From the NCBI GenBank assembly GCA_903929045.1, contig CAIYTE010000058.1:1-33504 (forward strand): a stretch of DNA of 33,504 nt, in the 5' to 3' direction. The stretch is from an uncultured Hyphomicrobiales bacterium (GTDB lineage: Bacteria > Pseudomonadota > Alphaproteobacteria > Rhizobiales > Xanthobacteraceae). Of this stretch, positions 6,761-17,004 are shown piece after piece (the first letter of the stretch is position 1; every line of letters starts with the position of its first letter). Position numbers and translations under genes: made by a program. The notes below the pieces were generated by a model. That model was not told the origin of the DNA. It was given only the letters and a program-made list of their open reading frames with translations, and made no database searches.

Positions 6761-8899
6761 TCAGTTCGCCAGCGGATCGGGGCGGACCTGGATGTGAATG
6801 GCCCGGGGGCTTGAGCCCTTGCCGGTTTCCATCAGCCAGGGCGTGCGGTCGCCATTGGTGCTCCACAGGCCGCGGCCCTTCCAGCCGGCATTCGGATCGT
6901 CGATGCGCCCGTCCAAACCCTTGGCGTAGAAGCCCATCGGATAGGGGATACGCAGCGACACCATCTTGCCGTTGACCAGCGCGACGAAGCCGTCGCTCAG
7001 GTTGGCCGTCGAGATCGGAACATTCTCGCCGAGGCCGACCGTATTGTGATGGTCGACCCAGGTGTAATAGCTCGCCTCGGCGCTGGTGTCGGGGAAACCG
7101 TCAAAGCCGGGGCCGGGATATTTGTAGAAGGCCCAGCCTTCTGGACAATGGTTGCCGGTGGCGGTCGGTCCGTTGAGCGGGGCTTTGCACTTGCGGCGGT
7201 CGAAGCTCATCAGATGGCCGCTCGAGCCGGAACCCCACAGCACGCCATCCTTGCCGATGTCGCCGCCGCGGATGCCGAAGCCGGGTTTCGGAATGTAGTA
7301 GACTTCCGACAGTCTGGTCTTCGGATCGAAGCGCAGGAAGCCGGGCGGTCCGGCGAAAGTGCCGATCGCGTACCAGATCGAACCGTCGGTCGGATGCGGC
7401 ATCACCGAATACGGACCCGATCCCGCGGTGATGCGCGTGTCCTTCGCGGCGTCGGCCGGCTGGCCCGGATTGACGAAGTCGTCGAGCTTGCCGTTGCCGT
7501 TGGTGTCGAGCACCCACGGCGCCCAGCCCTGGGCCTTCTTTGCATCGCCGGTCTCGTCGTAGACGCGGGTGTTGACCCAGCCGGCGACCGGGCCGGTCCC
7601 GCTCAGCCACAACGTATTGTCCGCGTCGTAGCCGAATTGCGGATGATGCGTGGCAAAGCAGGTGTCGATGAAGGAATACTTCATCGTCTTGGGGTCGAGC
7701 ATCGCCACCTGACGCTGCGACTTATCGAGCGGCATCACCTTGGCATATTCGTTGTCCGAGCCCTTCTTGCACCAGGCCGGATTGTCCATGCCGCGCACCG
7801 AAGCGGCGAGCCAGACACGCCCTTTCTGGTCGAGCATCGAGTTGTGGTTATTGGCGCGTGTGTCCCACAATTTGCGGTCGCCCCAATAGGCCGAGGGCTG
7901 CAACGGTTCGACGGCGCCGGCGTGGCCCGGTCCGAGCGATACCGGCATCGCGGTATCGGCAACCGGCATCTTGAAGAACGAAACTTCGTTCGTCTTCGGA
8001 TTGAGGATGGGCATGTTGTCGGTGGAATATTCCGGCGAGCCGAACAGCGGACCGTAAGCATTGACCGTGGGGTTACGCCGGTCCGACGAGATCAGATCGT
8101 GCATGTATTTGTCGGGTGCCGACCATTCCCATGACGTCACGACGACATTGCGTTCGACGCCTTGCGGACGTTCGGGCTTGGTCTTCGGCAATTCGCCCTT
8201 AGCGATCCGGTCGGTCCAGTCGCCGAAATACTTGAACGGCGCGCCGCCCCATTGCCCGGCAATGCGGTTGATCATGTTTTCACCGGCCTGGCCGGACTGA
8301 ATACGGCGCATCCAGGCTTCTTCGCCGGATGCGAACGTTCCGAGCTGCGCAGGAATCGTGCGCGTCGATTCCTGGCCGAGCTGATGACAGCCGATGCAGT
8401 CGACATTGTTCATCTGCCTGAGCCAGTCGTTCTGCGTCAGCTTCTCGGGAATGTCGCCTTTGCCGTCGAACTGGCTGGCGTCCGGAATCTTCAGCATCGT
8501 GAACCAGTAGATCGCTGGATAATAATGAGCGGCCGCCGCCGCATTCGGAGCGACGATGGCGGTGTGGTTGAGCTGCATGCCGGGTTTGGCGCGCATCCTC
8601 GGCGAATCCACCAGTCCATAGCCGCGCACCCAGACGGTGTAATTGCCCAGCGGCAGATCGGGAATGAGATACTGGCCCTGGTCGTTGGTGACGACCATGC
8701 GCGCGAACTTGGTCGGCGTGTCGGTCGTCTCGGCGATGACCCAGACGCCGGCCTCAGGCCCGACAGAGCTTGTCACGGTGCCGCCGATGTCGGTCGTGCC
8801 GATCTTGACTTGCTGGGCGTGAAGATTTCCGGAAATCGCAAGCGTCAGCACGAACAGACTGACGAACATCAACGCGCGCACGAGCGCTTTCGTAAGCAT
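6761..8899 (-). CDS. Exported protein: carboxypeptidase-regulatory-like domain, CxxCH haem site, probable beta-propeller
   Basis: 712 residues with signal peptide 1-28 (cleavage near LHA-QQ). Residues about 35-110 resemble a carboxypeptidase-regulatory-like Ig fold (GGTVTSSVGPEAGVWVIAET, then GQYLIPDLPLGNYTVWVRG). One c-type haem motif, CIGCH, lies at 168-172 inside a helical stretch. From about residue 285 to the end there are repeated blade-like units with ILNPKTNEV, MLDPKTMKYSF, LRFDPKTRLSEV and DGSIWYAIG, as in streptogramin-lyase-type propellers. DTNGNGKLDD at 465-474 is an EF-hand-like calcium loop. Four further cysteines (377, 414, 571, 585) could form disulfides. GGGAGG lies 6 bp before the ATG at 8899. 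It stands alone between terminator-like sequence and the DUF924 gene. A periplasmic electron-transfer or dehydrogenase role is inference; I know no assigned function for this domain order. Confidence 0.8.
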   Translation of the reverse strand: MLTKALVRALMFVSLFVLTLAISGNLHAQQVKIGTTDIGGTVTSSVGPEAGVWVIAETTDTPTKFARMVVTNDQGQYLIPDLPLGNYTVWVRGYGLVDSPRMRAKPGMQLNHTAIVAPNAAAAAHYYPAIYWFTMLKIPDASQFDGKGDIPEKLTQNDWLRQMNNVDCIGCHQLGQESTRTIPAQLGTFASGEEAWMRRIQSGQAGENMINRIAGQWGGAPFKYFGDWTDRIAKGELPKTKPERPQGVERNVVVTSWEWSAPDKYMHDLISSDRRNPTVNAYGPLFGSPEYSTDNMPILNPKTNEVSFFKMPVADTAMPVSLGPGHAGAVEPLQPSAYWGDRKLWDTRANNHNSMLDQKGRVWLAASVRGMDNPAWCKKGSDNEYAKVMPLDKSQRQVAMLDPKTMKYSFIDTCFATHHPQFGYDADNTLWLSGTGPVAGWVNTRVYDETGDAKKAQGWAPWVLDTNGNGKLDDFVNPGQPADAAKDTRITAGSGPYSVMPHPTDGSIWYAIGTFAGPPGFLRFDPKTRLSEVYYIPKPGFGIRGGDIGKDGVLWGSGSSGHLMSFDRRKCKAPLNGPTATGNHCPEGWAFYKYPGPGFDGFPDTSAEASYYTWVDHHNTVGLGENVPISTANLSDGFVALVNGKMVSLRIPYPMGFYAKGLDGRIDDPNAGWKGRGLWSTNGDRTPWLMETGKGSSPRAIHIQVRPDPLAN

Positions 8900-8979
8900 A
8901 GGCCGCCTCCCTGAAGGTGCGGCTCTTCGGCCGCTGTTGCCTTAAGTCTAGCAAGCCCGCAGACGGCGTACAGTAAAGA

Positions 8980-9531
8980 TCAGCCGCCGAATCCGCCGCT
9001 GTTGAGGAAGGTTCGTTCTTCCGGCGTGGTGGAGCGGCCCAGAATTTGGTTGCGGTGCGGGAAGCGGCCGAAACGCCGGATAATATCGGCGTGCAGCTCC
9101 GCCCATTTCAGCAGATCGGCGTTCCCCATCGCCTTGAAGAAGGCAATGGACCGGTCCTGGTCGGCCATATCTTCGGAATGCTCGAACGGTAGATAGAAAA
9201 AGCTGCGCATCTGCGGCTCATATTGGCCGTCGAAACCGCGGACCAGGGCGCCGGCGGCGACGGCGCGGGCCAGCAGATCGGTGGCGAACATTCGGGCGTC
9301 GTCGCGGAACATATTGCGCGGAAACTGATCGAGCAGGATCAGCAAGGCCAAGGAGCCTTCGGCCGAGCGCTCCCATGCCGACAATTTGCCATCCGCTGCC
9401 CCCTCATGTGTCGCCAGGAAGCGCTCGCGGATGGTCTGATCGAAGACAAAGTCCTTCTTGAACCAGCGATCCGGTCCGGCGTCGCGCCAGAACGCGACGA
9501 TGTCGGCGGCGGTGGCGAGATATTCGCTCAT
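8980..9531 (-). CDS. DUF924 family protein
   Basis: Cytoplasmic protein of 183 residues matching the DUF924 family, a helical TPR-like fold common in Proteobacteria with no settled function. Typical features are the N-terminal IVAFWRDAGPDRWFKKD, the LILLDQFPRNMFR segment, FFYLPFEHSED, and the C-terminal FGRFPHRNQILGR followed by TPEE. Its start codon overlaps the stop of the acyl-CoA ligase gene by 4 bp (ATGA at 9528-9531), so the two are probably translated together. Whether it has a role in fatty-acid metabolism is not known; the link rests only on the overlap. Confidence 0.9.
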   Translation of the reverse strand: MSEYLATAADIVAFWRDAGPDRWFKKDFVFDQTIRERFLATHEGAADGKLSAWERSAEGSLALLILLDQFPRNMFRDDARMFATDLLARAVAAGALVRGFDGQYEPQMRSFFYLPFEHSEDMADQDRSIAFFKAMGNADLLKWAELHADIIRRFGRFPHRNQILGRSTTPEERTFLNSGGFGG

Positions 9532-11198
9532 GCACCGTCCCGGAGCGCGCGGCGCAGGATCTTGCCGACATTGGTCTTCGGTAGCTCTGTTCGGAACTCG
9601 ATGTATTTCGGCATTTTATAACCGGCGAGTTTGCCGTGCATGTAATTGCGAATGTCCTGCTCGGTGAGGTCGGGAGATTTCTTCACGACGAACAGTTTCA
9701 CCGCCTCGCTGGAATGCTGATCCGGCACGCCGACGGCGGCGCATTCCACGATGCCGCCTTGCAGCATCGCGATGTCCTCGACTTCGTTCGGGAACACCTT
9801 GAAACCCGAGACCGAAATCATGTCCTTCTTGCGGTCGACGATGCGCACGACGCCTTCCGGGCTCATGACGCCGATATCGCCGGTGCGGAAGAAACTGTCG
9901 GGGGTCATGACCTGCGCGGTTTCTTCCGGCTTGTTCCAATAGCCGACCATCACCTGCGGTCCGCGCGCGCAAATCTCGCCGCGCTCGCCATAGGGCATGT
10001 CTTTATTGTCGTCGTCGCGGATGGCGATGTCGGTCGAGGAGAATGGATAACCGATGGCGCCGGTCCATTCGGTGATGTCGGGCCGGTTGGCCGTGAGGCC
10101 AGGCGATGTTTCGGACAGGCCGTACGCTTCAATGATCGGCGTGCCCGTGACCTTGAGCCAGCGTTCGGCGACCGATTGCTGAACCGCCATGCCGCCACCG
10201 ATCGACGACTTCAAATGCGTCCACTTCAGCGTGGCGAAGTCGGGGTGATTGAGCAGCGCGTTGAACAATGTGTTGACCGCGGGGAAATAGTTCACCGGGT
10301 ACTTCGCTAGTTCCTTGATCAGCCCTGCAATATCGCGCGGATTGGGAATGAGCAGACTGCAGCCACCGAGACGAATGCCGATGTTGGCGCAGGCCGTCAG
10401 GGCGAAGATGTGATAGAGCGGCAGCGCCGCCAGCATGAACAATTGCTCGACGCGCGGCTCCGCCATCAAAGCCGGTTGCAGCCAGGCATGCGCCTGCAAG
10501 GTGTTGGCGACGACATTGCGGTGCGACAGGGTCGCGCCCTTGGAAATGCCGGTGGTGCCGCCGGTATATTGCAGGAAGGCGATGTCATCGCAGACGATCT
10601 TCGGCGGTGTGAAGGTCGCGTTGTTGCCTGCGGCCAAAGCCTGCTTGAGTGAGATAGAGCCGGGCAGGTCGTAAGGCGGCACCAGCTTTTTGACGTGACG
10701 CACGACGAGATTGACGATCAAGCCCTTGAGGCCGAGCAGTTCGCCGAGGCTGGTGACGATAACGTGCTTGACCGCGGTGCGCGCGATGACCTCGGCGAGT
10801 TTCCCGGCGAAGTTTTCGAGCACGATGATGACTTCGGCGCCGGAATCCTTGAGCTGGTTCTCGAGTTCGCGCGGCGTGTAGAGCGGGTTGACGTTCACGA
10901 CCGTCATGCCGGCGCGCAACACGCCGATCATGGTCACCGGATGCTGCAGGATATTCGGCAGCATGATGGCGACGCGGGTGCCGCGCGGGAGGCTCTTGCT
11001 CTGCAGCCAGGCGGCGAAGGCCTTCGACATGTCGTCGACCTGACCGTAGGTCAGGTTTTTGCCCATGCAGACATAGGCATCCCGCTCGCGATATTTGATC
11101 AGGCTTTCATTGAACATGTCGACCAGCGACGCATAGAGCGACGGGTCGATTTCGGCGGGCACGCCCGGCGGATAATTCCGCAGCCAGGGACGTTCCAT
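9528..11198 (-). CDS. fadD: Long-chain fatty acid--CoA ligase
   Basis: ATP-dependent acyl-CoA synthetase (AMP-binding family), 556 residues, which activates long-chain fatty acids with ATP and CoA for beta-oxidation. Motifs seen are the P-loop YTGGTTGISKG at about 211-221, followed by ATLSH; YGLSETSP (adenine/acyl pocket); RTGDIG and DRKKDMISVSGFKVFPNEVE (linker and C-domain); and the C-terminal catalytic lysine in TNVGKILRR. The N-terminal MERPWLRNYPPGVP is typical of FadD. GGGGAAA precedes the ATG at 11198. It lies 75 bp after the cobW-like gene and overlaps DUF924 by 4 bp. The family call is strong; true chain-length preference cannot be read from sequence. Confidence 0.9.
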   Translation of the reverse strand: MERPWLRNYPPGVPAEIDPSLYASLVDMFNESLIKYRERDAYVCMGKNLTYGQVDDMSKAFAAWLQSKSLPRGTRVAIMLPNILQHPVTMIGVLRAGMTVVNVNPLYTPRELENQLKDSGAEVIIVLENFAGKLAEVIARTAVKHVIVTSLGELLGLKGLIVNLVVRHVKKLVPPYDLPGSISLKQALAAGNNATFTPPKIVCDDIAFLQYTGGTTGISKGATLSHRNVVANTLQAHAWLQPALMAEPRVEQLFMLAALPLYHIFALTACANIGIRLGGCSLLIPNPRDIAGLIKELAKYPVNYFPAVNTLFNALLNHPDFATLKWTHLKSSIGGGMAVQQSVAERWLKVTGTPIIEAYGLSETSPGLTANRPDITEWTGAIGYPFSSTDIAIRDDDNKDMPYGERGEICARGPQVMVGYWNKPEETAQVMTPDSFFRTGDIGVMSPEGVVRIVDRKKDMISVSGFKVFPNEVEDIAMLQGGIVECAAVGVPDQHSSEAVKLFVVKKSPDLTEQDIRNYMHGKLAGYKMPKYIEFRTELPKTNVGKILRRALRDGA

Positions 11199-11273
11199 GT
11201 GCTTTCCCCCAATGACGCCGGCTCGTTTGGTGCTGGCCGACGGTCCGTCATAGCGCCACGATGTGAAGGCAGC

Positions 11274-12403
<1,130 letters not shown>

Positions 12404-12407
<4 letters not shown>

Positions 12408-13711
12408 TGCGTGGCCGACGAGACTTTCGGCTTGGCGGGTGTTGCCGGCTTGGCGGCCTTCGGCTTCTCGGCCGGCTTCTTGTCCGCGGTCTTCGGCTTG
12501 TCGGCTGGTGCTGCGGGCTTCTCGGCTGCCGCCGGCTTTTCAGCGGTGACCTTGGCGGTCTTGGTCTTCTTTTTCTTCGGCGCGGCGCTGACGGCCTGCG
12601 CGGCCGCGTCGGGATTTTCCGGCGTGCCGGTATAGACGACGATCGGCGGCGCGGTCTCGACCGGCGGCCCGAGTACAAACTTGCCGTTCGCCGGCTTCAG
12701 GCTCGAGAGCATGAAGGCCTGACCATCCGAACTGCCGCTTTCGGTGTTGGCGACGGTCGCGTCGGGGTTCGGCTCTTCTTCCTCATTGTCTTCGGATGCC
12801 GGTTTGCGGCGATGACCGCCGCACATTTCGTCCCGCAGGTTCGGCGGCTGCGCATCGATCGGCGCCAGCGCATCGACCGTGCCGAGCGACGGCGTCAGCC
12901 ACGTCAGGCTGCCGCCGTTGAAACCTCGCTCCATCAACGCCGCCGCCTTCTGCGCGCGCACCGCGCCGGAATAGGCGCCGAGAATGACAGCGATCAGACG
13001 ACGGCCGTTGCGCGTGGCCGAGGCGACGACATTGTAGCCCGATGCGCAGATGAAACCGGTCTTCATGCCGTCGGCGCCGGGATAGCGGTCGATCAGTGAA
13101 TTGTAGTTGCGATAAACGCGGCTGCCGTAACGGATCGATGAAATGTGCCAGTAGGAATCATATTCCGGAAATTCGCGGATCAGCGCGCGCGCCAGCATGC
13201 CGAGGTCGCGGGCCGACGTAACATGGTTCTCTGCCGGCAGTCCGTTTGGGTTGACGAAGTTGGATTGCGACATGCCGAGACGCCGCGCATTCGCGTTCAT
13301 CATGTCGGCGAAACCCTCGATCGAGCCGCCGACGCCTTCAGCAATGGCCACAGCCATGTCGTTCGCCGACTTCACCATCAGCATCTTCATGGCGTTGTCG
13401 ATCGTCAGCGTGGTGCCGGCCTTGAAACCCATCTTGGTCGGCTGCTGCGCCGCCGCGTTCTTGGACACGGTCAGCATCGTATTGAGCGTGACCTTCTTCT
13501 CGCGAATGGCGCGCAGCGTTGTGTACATGGTCATCAGCTTCGTCACCGAAGCCGGGTACCACGGGTAGGTGGCGTTCTCGGCGTGCAGGACCTTGCCGGT
13601 CGATGCCTCGATCAGCAGTTGGGCTTCGGCGCGGGCATGCCCGGTCGCCGCCAGCGACAAGAGAGACAGCGCGGCAAGACCGAGGAAAAGGCTACGGGAA
13701 CGGAGGGTCAA
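12404..13711 (-). CDS. D-alanyl-D-alanine carboxypeptidase (PBP5/6-type) with Lys/Pro/Ala tail
   Basis: Periplasmic penicillin-binding peptidase S11, 435 residues, that trims the terminal D-Ala of peptidoglycan stem peptides. The signal peptide is 1-29. Active-site motifs are complete: SVTK (S55-K58), SAN (115-117) and KTG (217-219). After the catalytic domain comes an acidic stretch (EDNEEEE, 307-313) and, from about 379, a low-complexity tail of Lys, Pro and Ala (APKKKKTKTAK, then repeated AEKPA/ADKPK units) instead of the usual amphipathic membrane anchor; it may bind the anionic cell wall. The start is TTG at 13711: the only upstream in-frame codons before a stop offer no ATG or GTG, and the next Met falls inside the active-site region. 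The Shine-Dalgarno is weak. The stop overlaps the cobW-like start. Confidence 0.88.
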
Positions 13712-13818
13712 ATCACAGGATCCGGTTCAGGTGTTGCGCCAAAACGGGTGAGTTCCATCGGCCGCAATGCTAGGGTATCTAAGCCTGCGGCGGGAGGCAA
13801 AGTCGCGGTCTATTTATA

Positions 13819-13839
13819 GTGACTCACAGCGTGATTCAC
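13819..13839. promoter_or_regulatory. Two tandem GTGANTCAC palindromes (possible operator)
   Basis: GTGACTCAC at 13819-13827 and GTGATTCAC at 13831-13839 are each 9-bp palindromes, spaced 12 bp centre to centre. They sit in the 189-bp gap between the divergent carboxypeptidase and thiolase genes, 62 bp before the thiolase ATG, next to the AT-rich TATTTATAGT. A dimeric regulator could bind here; which one is unknown. Confidence 0.35.
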
Positions 13840-13900
13840 CCCGCTCAATCGCCGACCATTACGCCCAAAGTTCGGCAACAGACTATCCGAGGAGACGTCG

Positions 13901-15067
13901 ATGACCGCAGCCATTGTCGGTTGGGCCCATACCCCTTTCGGTAAGCTTACCGCAGAGACCGTTGAAAGCCTGATCGTGCGCGTCGCCGGCGAGGCCTTGG
14001 CCGACGCCGGAATCGAGGCGAAGGACGTCGACGAGATCGTGCTCGGCCACTTCAATGCTGGCTTCTCCGCGCAGGATTTCACCGCGTCGCTGGTGCTCCA
14101 GGCGTCGCCCGACCTGCGCTTCAAGCGCGCCACCCGCGTCGAGAACGCCTGCGCGACGGGGTCGGCGGCGGTGCATCAGGGCATTCGGGCGATCAAGGCC
14201 GGCGCGGCGCGGATCGTCCTCGTCGTCGGCGTGGAGCAGATGACAACAACGCCGGGCCCCCAAATTGGGCAGAACCTTCTCAAGGCATCTTATGTGCGGG
14301 AGGAGGCCGACATCGATGGCGGCTTCGCCGGCATCTTCGGCAAGATTGCCGGTCTCTATTTCCAGAAATGGGGAGACCAGTCCGACGCGCTGGCGATGAT
14401 TGCGGCCAAGAACCACAAGAACGGGGTCGGCAATCCCTACGCGCAGATGCGCAAGGATATCGGTTACGATTTCTGCCGCACCGAGAGCGAGAAGAATCCC
14501 TTCGTCGCCGGTCCGCTCAAGCGCACCGATTGTTCATTGGTTTCCGACGGCGCGGCCGCGATCGTGCTCGCCGATGTGTCGACCGCGCTCCAGTTCAAGA
14601 AGGCAGTTGCCTTCCGCGCCGCCGAACACGTGCAGGATTTCCTGCCGATGGCCAAGCGCGACATCCTCAAGTTCGAAGGTTGTTCGCTGGCCTGGAAGCA
14701 GGCGCTTGCGCATGCGGGTCTCGCCCTCGACGATTTGTCGTTCGTCGAGACGCATGACTGTTTCACCGTGGCGGAGCTCATTGAATATGAGGCCATGGGT
14801 TTGACCGCCGAAGGCCAAGGCGCGCGCGCGATCAAGGAAGGGTGGACACAAAAAGACGGTAAGCTGCCCATCAACTTATCAGGTGGGCTGAAGGCCAAAG
14901 GCCATCCCATCGGCGCCACCGGCGTGTCGATGCACGTGTTGACCGCCATGCAACTGACAGACTCCGCCGGACAGCTTCAGGCGAAGAACGCACGGCTGGG
15001 TGGCATTTTCAACATGGGTGGAACTGCGGTGGCCAACTACGTGAGTATACTTGAACGCATCAAATAG
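13901..15067 (+). CDS. SCP2/SCPx-type thiolase (acetyl-CoA acetyltransferase family)
   Basis: Thiolase-superfamily enzyme of 388 residues, forming or cleaving 3-oxoacyl-CoA. The nucleophilic cysteine is C84 in ENACATGSAA. ETHDCF (H285-C287-F288) and the second catalytic block GGLKAKGHPIGATG (H335) are the pattern of SCP2-type thiolases. The usual C-terminal CxG cysteine is absent: the equivalent reads GGIFNMGGTA, as in that subfamily, where the HDC cysteine takes its role. AGGAG lies 7 bp before the ATG. The gene faces away from the carboxypeptidase; a LysR gene follows on the same strand after an AT-rich 186-bp gap. The DUF35/OB-fold partner often adjacent to such thiolases is not present. 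The substrate is unknown; sterol, branched or aromatic acyl-CoA chains are possible. Confidence 0.88.
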   Translation: MTAAIVGWAHTPFGKLTAETVESLIVRVAGEALADAGIEAKDVDEIVLGHFNAGFSAQDFTASLVLQASPDLRFKRATRVENACATGSAAVHQGIRAIKAGAARIVLVVGVEQMTTTPGPQIGQNLLKASYVREEADIDGGFAGIFGKIAGLYFQKWGDQSDALAMIAAKNHKNGVGNPYAQMRKDIGYDFCRTESEKNPFVAGPLKRTDCSLVSDGAAAIVLADVSTALQFKKAVAFRAAEHVQDFLPMAKRDILKFEGCSLAWKQALAHAGLALDDLSFVETHDCFTVAELIEYEAMGLTAEGQGARAIKEGWTQKDGKLPINLSGGLKAKGHPIGATGVSMHVLTAMQLTDSAGQLQAKNARLGGIFNMGGTAVANYVSILERIK

Positions 15068-15253
15068 CTGTATTCGCTACATTTTCACGTTATCGCTGTA
15101 CGGGTAGTATTATAAAATACAACCATAAAGAGTTGCATGAAAAATTGATCGCGATGCGGGACGTGATACAGTTTCGTGGTGTTCGCTATACAGTTGGCAC
15201 ACAAACGAATTGGCTAGTTTCACGGCCGATGCCCGGGGGGGTGAGGCGACGGC

Positions 15254-16204
15254 ATGATCAATATTCCAACAGACCTCTTGCGCACGCTGGTCGCGGTTGT
15301 CGATCTGCGCAGCTTCACCAAAGCTGCCGCGTCGCTCGGCATCACGCAGCCCGCGGTTAGCGCGCAGATCAAGCGGCTGCAGTTTTTGCTCGGCAAGGAA
15401 ATCTTCGACCGAAGCGCGCAGGGCATCTCCCTGACGCAGCAGGGCGAGATGACCGTGAGCTATGCGCGGCGCCTGCTGTCGATCAACGACCAGATCATGG
15501 AGATCGGCGGTCCGGGCCGCATGGCGGAACAATTGATCCGCATCGGCGCGCCGGGCGATTTCGTCGCCACTATTTTGTCGCGCACCTTGGCGCGCTTCCG
15601 CACGCAATGGCCGGGTGCCCGCTTTCAGGTCCGCATGGGCTCCTACGACCCGTTGATTCGTGAATTGCGGCAGGGCGACATCGATCTGGTCGTTAGCCTG
15701 TCCGCGACGCGGCCCGTCGATGCCCGCCACTACTGGGAAGAAGATGTGGTCTGGGTGCGCGGCGAAGGTACGGAGATCGACACCAGCCGTCCGATTCCGC
15801 TGGTGTCTTATGGCGAGAAGAGCCTCAACCGCCAACTGGCCGTCAACGCGCTCAAGGGCGCGGGGCTGGAATGGGAAGATGTCTTCTACGGCCCGAGCCT
15901 GTTGAGCCTGTCCGGTGCGGTTGCGTCCGGCATCGGTGTGATGGCGCTGGCGCGACGGCGCATCGATCAGTTCGGCCTGCTGGGATGGAACGGCAACAGC
16001 CTTGTCTGGGACAACACGCCGCTGCCGCAGCTCGATAATGTTTTTGGCGGCATCTATATCCGCGAGGGATCCGGCCGCGAAGTGCTGGAGCAACTCGCCG
16101 ACCGGATTTGTCAGGCGCTGCATCCCAATGGCGACGGCGAGCAACTCGAGGCGGAAGACTTCGTGCCGCTGATCACAGCCCGCGCGAATACTTCGGCCGC
16201 CTGA
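15254..16204 (+). CDS. LysR-family transcriptional regulator
   Basis: LTTR of 316 residues. The N-terminal winged helix-turn-helix spans residues 5-65 (LLRTLVAVVDLRSFTKAA and ITQPAVSAQIKRLQ), followed by the linker helix and a co-inducer-binding domain from about 90 (IRIGAPGDFVATIL). GTGAGG lies 8 bp before the ATG. The 186-bp upstream region (15068-15253) is the most AT-rich in the area. It has a palindrome GTATT-ATAA-AATAC at about 15106-15119 that could be an LTTR box, and a possible promoter TTGATC-N16-TACAGT. The gene converges on the NitT/TauT-type transporter operon, ending 26 bp away. The target may be the thiolase, the transporter or neither; there is no divergent partner, which is the usual clue. 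Confidence 0.9.
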   Translation: MINIPTDLLRTLVAVVDLRSFTKAAASLGITQPAVSAQIKRLQFLLGKEIFDRSAQGISLTQQGEMTVSYARRLLSINDQIMEIGGPGRMAEQLIRIGAPGDFVATILSRTLARFRTQWPGARFQVRMGSYDPLIRELRQGDIDLVVSLSATRPVDARHYWEEDVVWVRGEGTEIDTSRPIPLVSYGEKSLNRQLAVNALKGAGLEWEDVFYGPSLLSLSGAVASGIGVMALARRRIDQFGLLGWNGNSLVWDNTPLPQLDNVFGGIYIREGSGREVLEQLADRICQALHPNGDGEQLEAEDFVPLITARANTSAA

Positions 16205-16211
16205 CGCTTCT

Positions 16212-16243
16212 GCTTTAAGTCTGTGCCGCTTTAAGCCTGCGCG
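16212..16243. repeat. 16-bp imperfect tandem duplication at the permease stop codon
   Basis: GCTTTAAGTCTGTGCC (16212-16227) is followed at once by GCTTTAAGCCTGCGCG (16228-16243). The second copy contains the permease stop (TAA on the minus strand at 16231-16233), and the first supplies another TAA in the convergent gap with the LysR gene. Confidence 0.6.
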
Positions 16244-17004
16244 AAACCGGAGCGCTGCGCCCAGCCCGTCATTCGTTTTTCCAGGATCGCCATCGCCGCG
16301 TACATGGCGATGCCTTCGACCGCGAGCACGACGAGCCCGGCGAAAATCAGCGGCACCTGGAATTGCGCCTGCGCCTGCAGCATCAGGTTGCCGATGCCGT
16401 TGTTCGAGGCGACGCTTTCGGAGATCACCGAGCCGACGAAGGCAAGCGTGATAGCGACTTTCAGCGAGCCGAAGAAATAGGGCAGCGTGCGCGGGATGCC
16501 GACTTTGCGCATGATGTCGAGTTTGCTGGCGCCGAGTGCTTTCAGCACGTCTTCCAGTTCGGGCTCGATGGTGGCGAGGCCCGTTGCGACGTTGACGACG
16601 ATGGGGAAGAACGAAATCAGGAACGCCGTCAGCACGGCGGGAATGAAGCCGATGCCGAACCACAGCACCAGGATCGGCACCAGGGCGACTTTCGGAATGG
16701 CGTTGAAGCCGATCATCAGCGGATAGAGGCCGGCGTAAATCATGCGCGACCAGCCGACCAGCAACCCGAGCAGCATGCCGAAGCCGACGGCCAGACCGAA
16801 GCCGAGCAGCGTCGTCTCCAGGGTGATCCAGGAGTTGCGCGCCAGCGGGCCGGAATAATCGACAAAGGCCTGCGCGATCGCGGTCGGCGGCGGCAGGAAG
16901 AAGGTCGGGATCTTGAAGATATGGCAGGCCGCTTCCCACACCACGATGAGGACGATGGTGAAGAACCACGGCGACAGGCGCGTGATCATTGCGGGACTGA
17001 TCAT
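16231..17004 (-). CDS. NitT/TauT-type ABC transporter permease
   Basis: Inner-membrane permease of 257 residues in the SsuC/TauC/NrtB family, with about six membrane segments and the EAA loop EDVLKALGASKLDIMRKVGIP near residues 150-170 (first part EDVLKALGAS). The ATG at 17004 overlaps the ATPase stop by 4 bp (ATGA at 17001-17004), so it is translationally coupled; a second Met five residues later is also possible. It is the last gene of the three-gene operon (binding protein, ATPase, permease). The family moves sulfonates, nitrate, pyrimidine precursors, phthalate-like acids and others; the substrate here is not evident. Confidence 0.9.
   Translation of the reverse strand: MISPAMITRLSPWFFTIVLIVVWEAACHIFKIPTFFLPPPTAIAQAFVDYSGPLARNSWITLETTLLGFGLAVGFGMLLGLLVGWSRMIYAGLYPLMIGFNAIPKVALVPILVLWFGIGFIPAVLTAFLISFFPIVVNVATGLATIEPELEDVLKALGASKLDIMRKVGIPRTLPYFFGSLKVAITLAFVGSVISESVASNNGIGNLMLQAQAQFQVPLIFAGLVVLAVEGIAMYAAMAILEKRMTGWAQRSGFAQA

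Noticed and set aside
15110-16969. 619-codon minus-strand frame across the LysR gene and permease
   Set aside because: It crosses a convergent gene boundary and overlaps two well-supported genes in another frame or strand.
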